A program made the translations under genes and the position numbers. The notes under the pieces are model-generated. The model did not search any database, was not told where the DNA came from, and worked only from the letters and a program-made list of their open reading frames with translations. A DNA stretch of 64,000 nt. Source: Labrenzia sp. OB1 (GTDB lineage Bacteria > Pseudomonadota > Alphaproteobacteria > Rhizobiales > Stappiaceae). The DNA lies in the NCBI RefSeq assembly GCF_001624695.1, contig NZ_JSEP01000009.1:62001-126000 (forward strand). The letters run 5' to 3'. Of this stretch, positions 9,512-17,453 are shown one piece after another. How positions within the stretch are numbered: the first letter of the stretch is position 1; every line of letters begins with the position of its first letter.

Positions 9512-11667
9512 AGCTCTGGCTGACCGCTCAGGAAATCGCCGATCTCAGACTGGAGGGCTTTCCGGCAACCAAACGCGGTGTGCAACTGATCGCGGCGCGG
9601 GGCAACTGGGCGGATAGTCCGCTTGCCCGCAAACGTCAGGGCAGGGAAGGGGGCGGTGGGCTTGAGTACCACATGAACCTTCTGCCCCAATTCCAGCGAC
9701 TGGATTATGCCGCCACCTTCGTGCGCATCGAGCCACAAGACTATCGGACAGAGACCAGCCGGGATCTGACCACGCGCGAGCGCAACACACGCGATGCCAA
9801 GCTGGTTGTCCTGAAGGTCGCCGATCGCTTCAAGAAAAGCTGCGAGCTGACCACCAGCCCTTCCGACGATCTGTTCGCGGAGCTTTATGAGGACGGCAAG
9901 GTCCCGGTTCCCGAATGGGTCAGCGAGCTCGTCAAGCGCCTTTCCGGCCGCACGCTTGCCCGTTGGCGCAAGGACATGCGGGCGGACATTAATCGCCTTG
10001 CGCATGATCCGTCCAAGGCCCGCAAAGGAACAGGGATTCTCGATACGGCCGAAGGTGGACAGCTGCGCGCCTATTGTCTGGCGCTTTATGTCTCCAATCA
10101 GTTCCTGAGCGCCAAGCACATTCGCACCACGGCGATCGCGAAGTTCGGCGAAACGGTTCTGGTGGAGACCGCCAAAGGTCAGGTCCGCAAAAAAATGCCG
10201 CCTTTAAGGACCTTTCAAAACGCTCTTAAAGTCTGGAAAGAGGGCGACAGAAACGCTCTCCTGAAGATCACCGATCCGGATGCCTACAAGTCCAAGGTCC
10301 GGTTTGCGGCTTCCGGCGCAAACCGGGTCGACCGGCTGAACGAGCGCTGGGAGATCGACGCCTCGCCGTCCGATGTCATGACCACCGACGGGCGCATGAA
10401 CATCTATGTGGCGATCGATCTTTATTCCCGGCGCACCATCATCATGGTGACCACCACCCCGCGCGCCGCCGCTGTCGGTCTCCTGATCCGCAAATGCCTG
10501 ATTGCCTGGGGCGTGCCGGAACTGATCAAAACCGACAACGGCTCGGATTTTTCTGCCCATGCAACGGTTCGGTTGCTGGATGCCCTCGGCATTGAACAGG
10601 ACTTCTCAACGCCCTATTCGCCCGAGCAAAAGGGAATGGTTGAGCGCGTCATCGGCACCTTCCAGCGCGATTGCGCCGCGACCCTGCCCGGGTTCATCGG
10701 CCACTCGGTCGCCGATCGGAAGGTGATTGAGGCGCGCAAGGCCTTCTCCGCGCGGCTCGGCACCGACGATGCCAAGTTGTTCAATGTGACCCTCTCAGCC
10801 CTTGAGCTTCAGCGCGAGGCTGACCGTTGGGCGGAGGAGCAATACGCACACACGCCCCACGAAGGCTTGAAGCGCCAAACCCCCTTTGAGGTTGCTGCCC
10901 GTTGGTCCGGGCCAATCCGGGCGATCGACGATCAGGCGGCGCTCGATGTTCTGCTGGCGCCGGTCGCCGGCCAGGACGGCAAGCGCCGCGTTACCAATCA
11001 GGGCATCCGGATCGACGGTGAATTCTATTACACCGGCGATGTCATGCCCGGCCGGGATGTTCTTGTCCGCCACGATCCTGAAGATCTCGGCCGGGTCTGG
11101 CTCTTTGAGCCGGATGGAGAAACCTACCTCGGACAGGCGGTCAATCCGATGCTGGCCGGTCTCGACCCGGCTGCAACGATCGCCCAGGTCCGCGCCAAAC
11201 AGAAGGCGTTTGAAGACGGTGCGCTTGCCGACATCCGCAAGCAAAAGCGGCTCATCACGCCGCGCACCGTCGCGGAGGCACAGCGCGCGGCCTATCAGTC
11301 CAACGCCGACATTCTGAGCTTTCCAAAACTCACCGAGAAGCACGAAACGGCAAAGACAAGGGCCGCTGCCACCGTCAAGGAAAAGCGCGCTCCCAGGCCG
11401 CTGTCAGACGCCGAGCAGAAGGTGATGGAGCAGTTGAGCACCACCCCTGTCACCTCGGCCAATGTGCGGCCTCTCAAATCAAAGGAAACAGCGGAAGACC
11501 GCTTTGAACGCGCCAAGCGCTTCAAGGCGCGGATCGCCAACGGCGAAGCCTTGAGCGACCCGGATGCGATCTGGCTGACCGGCTATCAGGCCGGACCGGA
11601 ATACCGTGCGCGCAACCTCCTCTGGGAGGAAAGCAAGAAGCGCAAGGCAAACGTACCGCCCGCGTAA
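9508..11667 (+). CDS. Mu-like DDE transposase, A subunit
   Basis: This 719-residue protein is the MuA-type transposase. The N-terminus (LTAQEIADLRLEGFPATKRGVQ) is a Mu-type winged helix for binding the element ends. The catalytic core has D284 (EIDASP), D343 (TDNGSDF) and E379 (KGMVERV), a D-D-35-E arrangement, with the integrase-like YIAIDLYSRR-type strand conserved. A C-terminal Mu-type beta domain (about 470-560) and a basic tail follow; in MuA the tail contacts MuB. The protein should cut and join the phage ends in replicative transposition. All three catalytic acids are present and no frameshift is seen, so it may be active. Confidence 0.95.
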   Translation: MKLWLTAQEIADLRLEGFPATKRGVQLIAARGNWADSPLARKRQGREGGGGLEYHMNLLPQFQRLDYAATFVRIEPQDYRTETSRDLTTRERNTRDAKLVVLKVADRFKKSCELTTSPSDDLFAELYEDGKVPVPEWVSELVKRLSGRTLARWRKDMRADINRLAHDPSKARKGTGILDTAEGGQLRAYCLALYVSNQFLSAKHIRTTAIAKFGETVLVETAKGQVRKKMPPLRTFQNALKVWKEGDRNALLKITDPDAYKSKVRFAASGANRVDRLNERWEIDASPSDVMTTDGRMNIYVAIDLYSRRTIIMVTTTPRAAAVGLLIRKCLIAWGVPELIKTDNGSDFSAHATVRLLDALGIEQDFSTPYSPEQKGMVERVIGTFQRDCAATLPGFIGHSVADRKVIEARKAFSARLGTDDAKLFNVTLSALELQREADRWAEEQYAHTPHEGLKRQTPFEVAARWSGPIRAIDDQAALDVLLAPVAGQDGKRRVTNQGIRIDGEFYYTGDVMPGRDVLVRHDPEDLGRVWLFEPDGETYLGQAVNPMLAGLDPAATIAQVRAKQKAFEDGALADIRKQKRLITPRTVAEAQRAAYQSNADILSFPKLTEKHETAKTRAAATVKEKRAPRPLSDAEQKVMEQLSTTPVTSANVRPLKSKETAEDRFERAKRFKARIANGEALSDPDAIWLTGYQAGPEYRARNLLWEESKKRKANVPPA

Positions 11668-11738
11668 GCCTGGGCAAGAGAAAGGCCCCGAAAGCTGCAA
11701 CTTCCGAGGCCCGGCATTCAAGTTTGAAGGACTGAAGA

Positions 11739-12503
11739 ATGACGAACGCAAACCCTGAAGTCAATCGGGTGACAAGCTCAGGAGGCCTGGCAGCCCTGAA
11801 GAACGTCGCCCGCTGTCTCACCCTTGTCGAAACCTTGCGCACCCGTGGACCGCATCTGCCCGGCCTTGGCGTCTTCCATGGCTATTCCGGCTTCGGCAAG
11901 ACCTATGCCGCGCTCTACGTCCAGAACATCACCGGTGCGCTTCGGGTTGAGGTTGGCGACAGCTGGACCCGGAAGTCCCTGCTGCAAAACATCTTGCGCG
12001 AAGCCAACCAGGAGCCGCGCGGCACCATCGCCCACATGACCGAATGCGCGATCATGGCGCTCGGTGATGACTTCAACCGCCCCTTGATCATCGACGAGGC
12101 GGACAAGCTTGCCGACAAGGGCATGCTGGAGCTTGTCCGGGAAATCCATGAGCACAGCCAGGCGCCGATCGTTCTGATCGGCGAAGAGCAGCTGCCGGCG
12201 AAAATCCTGCAGGTGGAGCGGGTTCACAACCGGGTTCTGGACTGGGTGCCGGCGGAACCCTGCGATCATGAGGATGCGCGTGCCCTGGCGGATCTGTTCT
12301 GCCCGAAGCTTTCCATCTCCGATGATCTGATCGACCTGCTTGTTCAGAAGTCCGCCGGCAAGGCACGGCGCATTCACGTCAATCTGAACCGGATCCTGGA
12401 GCACTCCCGCCGGTCAGGCGAAGACAGCTTTTGCGTGGGGTCCTTTGAACAGGGCTGGTTCTTCACCGGCGAGCCGCCGCGCCGCATCCGGAGGGCTGCG
12501 TGA
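11739..12503 (+). CDS. MuB-like AAA+ ATPase, transposition target activator
   Basis: This 254-residue AAA+ protein has Walker A GYSGFGKT at 48-55 and Walker B PLIIDEADKL with D119/E120. A C-terminal helical region (SAGKARRIHVNLNRILEHS) resembles the AAA lid. In Mu, MuB coats target DNA, recruits MuA and gives target immunity. It follows transposase A by about 70 bases and overlaps the next gene, as expected for a transposition operon. It looks intact. Confidence 0.93.
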   Translation: MTNANPEVNRVTSSGGLAALKNVARCLTLVETLRTRGPHLPGLGVFHGYSGFGKTYAALYVQNITGALRVEVGDSWTRKSLLQNILREANQEPRGTIAHMTECAIMALGDDFNRPLIIDEADKLADKGMLELVREIHEHSQAPIVLIGEEQLPAKILQVERVHNRVLDWVPAEPCDHEDARALADLFCPKLSISDDLIDLLVQKSAGKARRIHVNLNRILEHSRRSGEDSFCVGSFEQGWFFTGEPPRRIRRAA

Positions 12504-13144
12504 TGCCGATCCAGATGGAACTGAAGGTCACGAGCGGCAAACCGATCTACCGGGGCCACGATCACTATTGGAGCGTGATCAAGGATCTGGGCAAGGACAA
12601 CAAGCTATTCACCCGCCACGAAGTCGCCCTTCGCTCGAACGACCGGGATGATTATTCGGTCGCCGATTACATCAAGCGGCTGCATGCGGCCGGCTTTCTG
12701 GAAATGATCGAGCAGCGGCTCCAGGTCAATCGCGGTGCCGGCAACTCGGTCTATAACGTCTACCGGCTGATAAAGCGCCAGGCCCTGGCGCCGGTCGTCA
12801 ACCGGGACGGGACGCTCGGAAAACAGGGGCTTGCCCAGCTTCAGATCTGGAATGCGATGCGGGCTCTTCCAGGCTTCTCCCTGGTGGAACTTGCTGTCAC
12901 TGCCTCAACGCCTGACGTTGAGATCCCGCGCGAGACCGCCAAACGGTATGTGACCCATTTGAACCGGGCCGGATATCTGCAGGTGCTGCGGGAAAGCAGC
13001 AACCGGGTGCAAGGCATGTGGCGGCTGAAGCCTTCGATGAACACCGGTCCGAACCCGCCGAAAATCCTGAAGACCAAACTCGTCTACGATCCCAACCGCA
13101 AGGAAATCATGGGTGCTCCCTTGGCTGAGGAGTGCGCCGCATGA
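12503..13144 (+). CDS. Mu-like early protein with two winged-helix-like segments
   Basis: This protein of about 213 residues follows MuB directly; its ATG overlaps the MuB stop codon and GGAGG lies about 8 bases upstream. Two similar helical segments are visible: near residues 27-70 (KLFTRHEVALRS...VADYIKRLHAAGFLE) and near 110-155 (LGKQGLAQLQIWNAMR...TAKRYVTHLNRAGYL). Both resemble winged-helix folds, with glycine at the wing and a following beta strand. I infer DNA binding but cannot name a function. Confidence 0.75.
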   Translation: MPIQMELKVTSGKPIYRGHDHYWSVIKDLGKDNKLFTRHEVALRSNDRDDYSVADYIKRLHAAGFLEMIEQRLQVNRGAGNSVYNVYRLIKRQALAPVVNRDGTLGKQGLAQLQIWNAMRALPGFSLVELAVTASTPDVEIPRETAKRYVTHLNRAGYLQVLRESSNRVQGMWRLKPSMNTGPNPPKILKTKLVYDPNRKEIMGAPLAEECAA

Positions 13145-13524
13145 GCACCGCTTCCAACATGCAGCAAAAGGCCGAGGCTGCCTGGGGTGGAACCCCGCCG
13201 GACTGGATCGCCGAGCTTGCCCGGTTGGCAGCCGCCAGGGGCCTGAATGCCTGCGCCCAGCGGCTTGGCTATTCGCCGACCACCATCAGCCAGACTCTCG
13301 GCAACAAGTATCCGGGCGATCTCACGAAGGTCGAGGAGAAGGTGAGGGGAGCCCTGATGGGGTCCACCGTCGCTTGTCCGGTTCTGGGTGTTATCGGCCG
13401 GCACACCTGCCTCGACTGGCAGGCCAAGCCCCGTGCCGTCACCAACTCGACCCGCTCCAAAGTCTACCGCGCCTGCCGGAACGGCTGCCCGCACTCCCGC
13501 CTGAAAGGATCTCATGATGCTTAG
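13141..13524 (+). CDS. Small HTH protein of Mu-like early region
   Basis: This 127-residue protein starts at an ATGA overlap with the previous stop and has a GAGG-type ribosome site. Residues about 35-58 (ACAQRLGYSPTTISQTLGNKYPGD) form a LacI-like helix-turn-helix. The C-terminal half has conserved cysteines (CPVLGVIGRHTCLDWQ and YRACRNGCPHS), which could bind a metal or form a zinc ribbon. Similar genes lie between MuB and gemA in alphaproteobacterial Mu-like phages. Exact role unknown. Confidence 0.75.
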   Translation: MSTASNMQQKAEAAWGGTPPDWIAELARLAAARGLNACAQRLGYSPTTISQTLGNKYPGDLTKVEEKVRGALMGSTVACPVLGVIGRHTCLDWQAKPRAVTNSTRSKVYRACRNGCPHSRLKGSHDA

Positions 13525-13846
13525 CTCTGATCTGCGCCTGCTTTCGCGCCAGCTCAACGAGTGGAAAGATGACAGGGGTGCGCTGAGCCTCTGCGCGCAA
13601 ACCGCCTCCCGGGTCGAGCAGATCCTCGACGAATGCATCTCCATTGCCCGGCACCTGGAGGCCTCAAGGGTTCAGCGCTCGCCCATCATCATCGATCTGT
13701 CCGATCCGAAGATCGCGCTGTTCCCGATCGCCCGCCGGCCCATTCCGGTCGTGGAGCCGGTCGCCCCCGGGACCACCCCGGTCTCGGCCCCTGCAACGGC
13801 CACCCCTGTCACGCCGAGCTACTTCGACGACGACGGCGCCGCTTAA
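13514..13846 (+). CDS. Hypothetical Mu-like early protein
   Basis: This 110-residue protein overlaps the previous gene by 11 bases and has AAAGGA at a good distance from its start. The first half is helical (LRLLSRQLNEWKDDRGAL...RVEQILDECISIARHLE); the second half is Pro/Ala/Thr-rich and probably unstructured. There is no recognisable domain. Its place inside the coupled operon supports a real gene. Confidence 0.6.
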   Translation: MMLSSDLRLLSRQLNEWKDDRGALSLCAQTASRVEQILDECISIARHLEASRVQRSPIIIDLSDPKIALFPIARRPIPVVEPVAPGTTPVSAPATATPVTPSYFDDDGAA

Positions 13847-13890
13847 GCCTTTTTGTTCTGCGTTTAACGAGACTGCAAAAGGACTTTGAA

Positions 13891-14346
13891 ATGACTGCTT
13901 CAATCCTCTCCACCCTCGTCCCCGAAGAAGGCATCAACACGGCCGGCACCGGCATCGAGGTCATCAACGGCCAAAACTACATGCGCGATGCCAAGGGCAA
14001 CCTGGTGCCGCTGGAAAACGTCAAACCCCAGCACAAGCTGGAAGACGAGACCGTGCGCAAGATCGTCGGCTTTGCGGAAACCCTCTCGGCCCAGATCAGC
14101 CGGTTCCGCACTCACACCTTTGCCGATCTGCTGAGCCTGACAGCCTTGCTTGCCCAGGAATACAACTCCACCAAGGGCGGGCGGAAAGGCAACTCGACCT
14201 TCCAGACCATCGACGGCTGCCTGAAGGTCCAGGTGCAGGTCTCCGACTTCATCGACTTCGGCCCGGAGATCCAGATCGCCAAGAGCCTGATCGATGAGTG
14301 CCTGAATGAATGGGCTGCCGATACCCTACAAGGATTGAGACCATGA
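13891..14346 (+). CDS. DUF3164-like Mu early protein, shortened at C-terminus
   Basis: The N-terminal 135 residues match the DUF3164 pattern: YMRDAKGNLVPLENVKP near 34-50, a helical middle, KGGRKGNSTFQTIDG, then a beta-rich DLS/QVQVSDFIDFGPE and IAKSLIDECLNEW. From memory of the family, a further C-terminal domain of about 50 residues normally follows, but here the frame ends soon after this helix (QGLRP) at an ATGA overlap with the next gene. The ATG at 13891 has AAAAGGA upstream, so I prefer it to the longer frame. Family function is unknown. Confidence 0.7.
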   Translation: MTASILSTLVPEEGINTAGTGIEVINGQNYMRDAKGNLVPLENVKPQHKLEDETVRKIVGFAETLSAQISRFRTHTFADLLSLTALLAQEYNSTKGGRKGNSTFQTIDGCLKVQVQVSDFIDFGPEIQIAKSLIDECLNEWAADTLQGLRP

Positions 14347-14597
14347 GTTACCGCGAACGCATTGCCTTTGCGATGTTCAAAACCTCCTATCCGGACAACA
14401 TCGCCGCAAATATGTCGCTTGAGAGCATGCCGGTCACCCGCACCCGGATCGACGCCCACCTGGTTCAGGAAGTCGATACCCGCCTCGACTGGGGAAAGAA
14501 GCGGGATCGCTATCTCAAGCTTGCCGATGCCGCCCTTCTGGAGATCGACGCACTCGCACATGAGGCCGATCAAAACCGCCAGGGAAGAAAACAATGA
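14343..14597 (+). CDS. Small Mu-like early protein of unknown function
   Basis: This 84-residue, mostly helical protein starts at an ATGA overlap and ends at another (with gemA). AAGGA lies 7-8 bases before its start. It contains LDWGKKRDRYLKLADAALLEIDALAHEAD, a likely amphipathic helix. I do not recognise a family; overlap on both sides supports expression. Confidence 0.6.
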   Translation: MSYRERIAFAMFKTSYPDNIAANMSLESMPVTRTRIDAHLVQEVDTRLDWGKKRDRYLKLADAALLEIDALAHEADQNRQGRKQ

Positions 14598-15214
14598 CCG
14601 CACTTGCCAAGATCCATGTCCTCAAATCCAAAGCCTGTCTCGATGACGACACCTATCGCGACATCCTGGAGCGGGAGACCGGCAAGCGGTCTTCCAAAGG
14701 TATGAACCAGGTCGAGCAGCTCAAGGTGATCACCGCCCTTCAAGCCATCGCCCCCAGGCAGGTCGGCCAGACGGTCGCCGGGTCCTTTGCGAAGAAGCTG
14801 CAGGCGCTCTGGATTGCCGGCTACAATCTCGGTGTCGTCGATGACAGGTCGGACAAGGCCATGGTTGCCTTCCTGAGACGGCAGACCGGGCTGGACCATC
14901 ACCGCTTCCTGCAAGATCCGGCGGACGCCAACAAGGCAATCGATGCGTTGAAACTCTGGATCCGCAGGTCCACCGGCAATCAGGATCTCTTCACAAGGGA
15001 TCAGAGCCAGCCGGCGCTTTACAACGATCACCGCTTCCAGGTGTGCAGTCACATCTGGTCAGAGCTGGTCAAACAGGACCGGACGCCTGTCGGGACATTG
15101 ACCGCGTATCTGGTCGAGCGCAGCGGTCACAGCGACATTCTTCAGCAGACGTCCTCCGACTGGATCTCGGCCATGAACGCCCTTGGCACCTTGTTGAGGG
15201 CGTGCAAGCGGTGA
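14594..15214 (+). CDS. gemA: GemA/Gp16-family Mu regulatory protein
   Basis: This 206-residue protein matches the GemA (DUF1018) family of Mu-like phages. The N-terminus, ALAKIHVLKSKACLDDDTYR, is the family hallmark (IH..K..L.LD...YR), followed by SSKGMNQVEQLKVI and a central KLQALWIAGYNLGVVDDR segment. In Mu, gemA affects host gene expression and DNA topology by an unclear route. It overlaps the following mor gene (GTGA), so both probably come from the same early transcript. Confidence 0.9.
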   Translation: MTALAKIHVLKSKACLDDDTYRDILERETGKRSSKGMNQVEQLKVITALQAIAPRQVGQTVAGSFAKKLQALWIAGYNLGVVDDRSDKAMVAFLRRQTGLDHHRFLQDPADANKAIDALKLWIRRSTGNQDLFTRDQSQPALYNDHRFQVCSHIWSELVKQDRTPVGTLTAYLVERSGHSDILQQTSSDWISAMNALGTLLRACKR

Positions 15215-15654
15215 GCGACGAGCTTCCAGGCCTGCTCGGTGATCTCGCCAGGATCGTCGGACTTGCGCCTGCCCTTGCCATCGCCGAACGTGTGGGCGGC
15301 ACGCGGGTCTCCATCCCGGCGCGGGCGCCCCAGAACCACTGGCTGGTGGAGACGGTCGGCCGGGATGCGGCCGACACGATCTGCGACTACTTCCGCATCC
15401 TGACACCCGAAGGCCGGGAGAGCGGCGCAAGTCATGTGGTCATTCCCCGCGGCCCAACCGGCTGTCTGGCAAAAGCCCGGCGACGCCTCGCCCGGGAACT
15501 GGATGCCGGCACAAGCGCGAGAGAGGCAGCCCGGCGCGCAGGTGTCTCGGAGCGGGCTGCGTTCCGCATGCGGGCGCGCCGGCGCACTGCCGATGATGGG
15601 CAGGGAGATCTGTTCCTGCAAGATATGGGAAAAGTAAGTGACGGGAGGACGTGA
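15211..15654 (+). CDS. mor: Mor-type transcription activator, copy 1
   Basis: This 147-residue protein is a Mor/C family activator. It has the N-terminal LPGLLGDLARIVGLAPALAIAERVGGTRVSI-type dimerisation region and a C-terminal helix-turn-helix (ARELDAGTSAREAARRAGVSERAAFRMR), here read in segments. I choose the GTG at 15211 because it overlaps the gemA stop and aligns with the second copy. In Mu, Mor made from the early transcript activates the middle promoter, which drives C. The family's usual start is acidic, as seen here (SDELP). Confidence 0.88.
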   Translation: MSDELPGLLGDLARIVGLAPALAIAERVGGTRVSIPARAPQNHWLVETVGRDAADTICDYFRILTPEGRESGASHVVIPRGPTGCLAKARRRLARELDAGTSAREAARRAGVSERAAFRMRARRRTADDGQGDLFLQDMGKVSDGRT

Positions 15655-15780
15655 CCCCTCGCGGTCGCATTCGACCGGCACCATCGACTTTGCGCCGCCA
15701 CGCATAACAAGATGCCCTGATTTTCTGGTCCTGGCAAATCCAGGTCAAAAGGCGGCATTGCACTGCCAGACCAAGACCCC

Positions 15781-15906
15781 CGAAAAAGTCGCCGTGGAGG
15801 CCGTTTGTGTTGCCGGTGGTCCAATGCCCTATAAAAATTCATGAACGCGCTCGGTGCTGTTTAATGCCTGTTTAATTTTGATCCTGTTCGTGGACCTCGA
15901 CTGCAA
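15781..15906. repeat. Long direct repeat between Mor genes, copy A
   Basis: This segment aligns over about 126 bases, with few small gaps, to copy B at 15991-16118. Shared blocks include TCGCCGTGGAGGCCG, GGTCCAAT, CCCTATAAAA, GCGCTCGG-GCTGTT and GATCCTG-TCG. CCTATAAAA resembles a -10 element and the conserved block just upstream could be an activator site. Offset between copies is 210 bases. Promoter function is inferred. Confidence 0.75.
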
Positions 15907-15990
15907 CAGACGACATTCTGATATTCCAGTGCTGCAAACACGCAGTGAAGGTCGCTGAAGGCCGACACACCACCTGCGGACAACGTCCTT

Positions 15991-16118
15991 CGAAAAAATC
16001 GCCGTGGAGGCCGCTTCCAGGTGTCGGAGGTCCAATCCCCTATAAAATTCCCTGAAGGCGCTCGGCGCTGTTCAAACCCCGTTTAAAATCGATCCTGGTC
16101 GCCGCCTCCACCTGCAAT
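15991..16118. repeat. Long direct repeat between Mor genes, copy B
   Basis: This is the second copy of the repeat described at 15781 and has the same conserved blocks, including CCCTATAAAA at about 16036-16046. It lies about 185 bases before the second Mor/C gene. The 646-base gap between the two activators holds no convincing gene besides these repeats. Confidence 0.75.
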
Positions 16119-16301
16119 TGTCAGCTGGCGCTCTCAAATCCGGTCTGATAGGGTCAAACTCTTCCTGAAATTGTGAATTCTCCACCTTGGCTGACGACCG
16201 TCAGCCCTGACATCTGTCATCCGTCCGCTAGCGTTCTGACATCGCAAACGGGCCGCTCTCGTTTGCGGCTTTCCTCAGACAGTCAGAATGGAGCCCGTCC
16301 G

Positions 16302-16700
16302 ATGAACGATGACCTTCTTCCAGGTGTCCTTGGTGAAATCGCAGACGTTGCCGGCATCCCCGCAGCCTTGGCACTCGCGGATAAGGTCGGCGGGACCAGG
16401 ATCAATATTCCGGCGAGAGCCCAGGACGATCATTGGCTGGTCGAGACAGTCGGGCGTAAGGCTGCCGATGAGATCTGCGATTACTTCCGCACACTCTCCG
16501 CAGAGCACCGGGAAGCCGGCGCGCGGCATATCGTGATCCCGCTTGGCGCTACCGGGCCGATGGCGCAGGCGCGGCGGACGCTCATCACAGAGCTGGAGAA
16601 TGGCACCAGTGCGCGGCAGGCGGCGCGCAAGGCAGGCGTGTCGGAGAGGACGGCGTTCCGGATGAGGGCGAATTTGAAGGAGGGGAAGAGGGCGGCGTGA
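16302..16700 (+). CDS. Mor/C-type transcription activator, copy 2
   Basis: This 132-residue protein is a clear paralogue of the Mor at 15211: LLPGVLGEIADVAGIPAAL, GGTRINIPARAQDDHWLVET and the HTH GTSARQAARKAGVSERTAFR align without gaps. The start is the ATG at 16302; upstream codons in the same frame have no similarity to Mor. In Mu, C is a Mor paralogue made from the middle promoter and activates late genes, so this may be the C equivalent. No late genes remain downstream. Confidence 0.85.
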   Translation: MNDDLLPGVLGEIADVAGIPAALALADKVGGTRINIPARAQDDHWLVETVGRKAADEICDYFRTLSAEHREAGARHIVIPLGATGPMAQARRTLITELENGTSARQAARKAGVSERTAFRMRANLKEGKRAA

Positions 16701-16976
16701 GGCTGGTTGTTTAATGGTTGGCGGTAAATAGAGCAATTTGTGCAGATGCTGTTGCTCGTCGCTGTATGACAGACCGTGGCACTGGAGAATACTAGGGTTG
16801 GAAATGCTACAAATAGCATTTTTGTAATTCAATGAGTCTAGAATTACTCGTGCTACTGCACCTGTCTGCTCCTGTGAAATTTAATTTTCTTGTGAGAAGA
16901 TTGGCACACGCGAATATTGGTCTTTGGCGCACAAGATGAACGTAATCTGCTTTGGCTTAGGGCCTTTGTCCGACCT

Positions 16977-17312
16977 CTAGTAGCTCTCGTGGCGCGGTAC
17001 GTCCAACACGCTGTCGATGGCTGCAATCGCGGCAACGAGTTTCGCTCGGACTTGCAAGAGCTGGAAATCAACGATCACACGCTCCCGCCCGGCCATAATA
17101 AGGAAGGCTTCGAGAACAGTATCCGAGTGCTGCGCCAGCATCGCCAAGTGCGGGCCGCTTGGTCCCGTTTCTGCATTAAGCCAGTTGGTTGCTGTCCGTT
17201 CTGCTGCTCCAGTCCACCTGCGGATCGTCTTCACAGCCCTATGGGTTTGCCCGAGCTCTGACTTCAGTGCTGATGCGACAATAGCGGCGTAGGAATCGGG
17301 TGTGTATGGCAT
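16977..17312 (-). CDS. Small HTH-like protein divergent from serine recombinase
   Basis: This 111-residue protein contains TIRRWTGAAERTATNWLNAE (residues about 31-50), which reads as a helix-turn-helix, then GPSGPHLAMLAQHSDTVLEAFLIMAGR. The ATG at 17312 is chosen over the longer frame because it begins the well-behaved sequence. It faces the recombinase operon across a gap of about 140 bases, so it may regulate the recombinase promoter. I do not know a named family. Confidence 0.7.
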   Translation of the reverse strand: MPYTPDSYAAIVASALKSELGQTHRAVKTIRRWTGAAERTATNWLNAETGPSGPHLAMLAQHSDTVLEAFLIMAGRERVIVDFQLLQVRAKLVAAIAAIDSVLDVPRHESY

Positions 17313-17453
17313 CGTCAAGACCTCCTGCAAAAGGTTGCCTGTTTTCTGCAATATGTTACCGGCGCCCAGCGGTTATGATTGACGCCACGGCGGTCACACG
17401 CAGAGCCCCATTCACCTCGAGCTCGTGTCCGTAACGAAGACTGGCGAGGCGAC

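Larger units (their letters stand above)
7082..16700 (+). mobile_element. Mu-like transposable phage early region without structural genes
   Basis: The order of repressor (leftward), Ner, ParB-like protein, transposase A, ATPase B, small genes, GemA and Mor matches the early and middle regions of Mu-like phages of alphaproteobacteria. No lysozyme, terminase, portal, protease, capsid or tail gene follows. After the second Mor/C-type gene comes a different mobile element. The limits given are gene limits: I could not identify the terminal attL/attR sequences or a target duplication. The early genes look intact, apart from a short DUF3164 protein. Confidence 0.85.

Noticed and set aside
15655-16301. 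Possible tRNA-like sequence in the repeats (GGAGGTCCAATCCC resembles a T-arm)
   Set aside because: No matching acceptor or anticodon stem could be built, and the two copies differ in the would-be stems.
16173-16301. Longer form of the second Mor/C protein starting at 16173
   Set aside because: The extra residues are not like Mor, and the ATG at 16302 aligns with the first copy.
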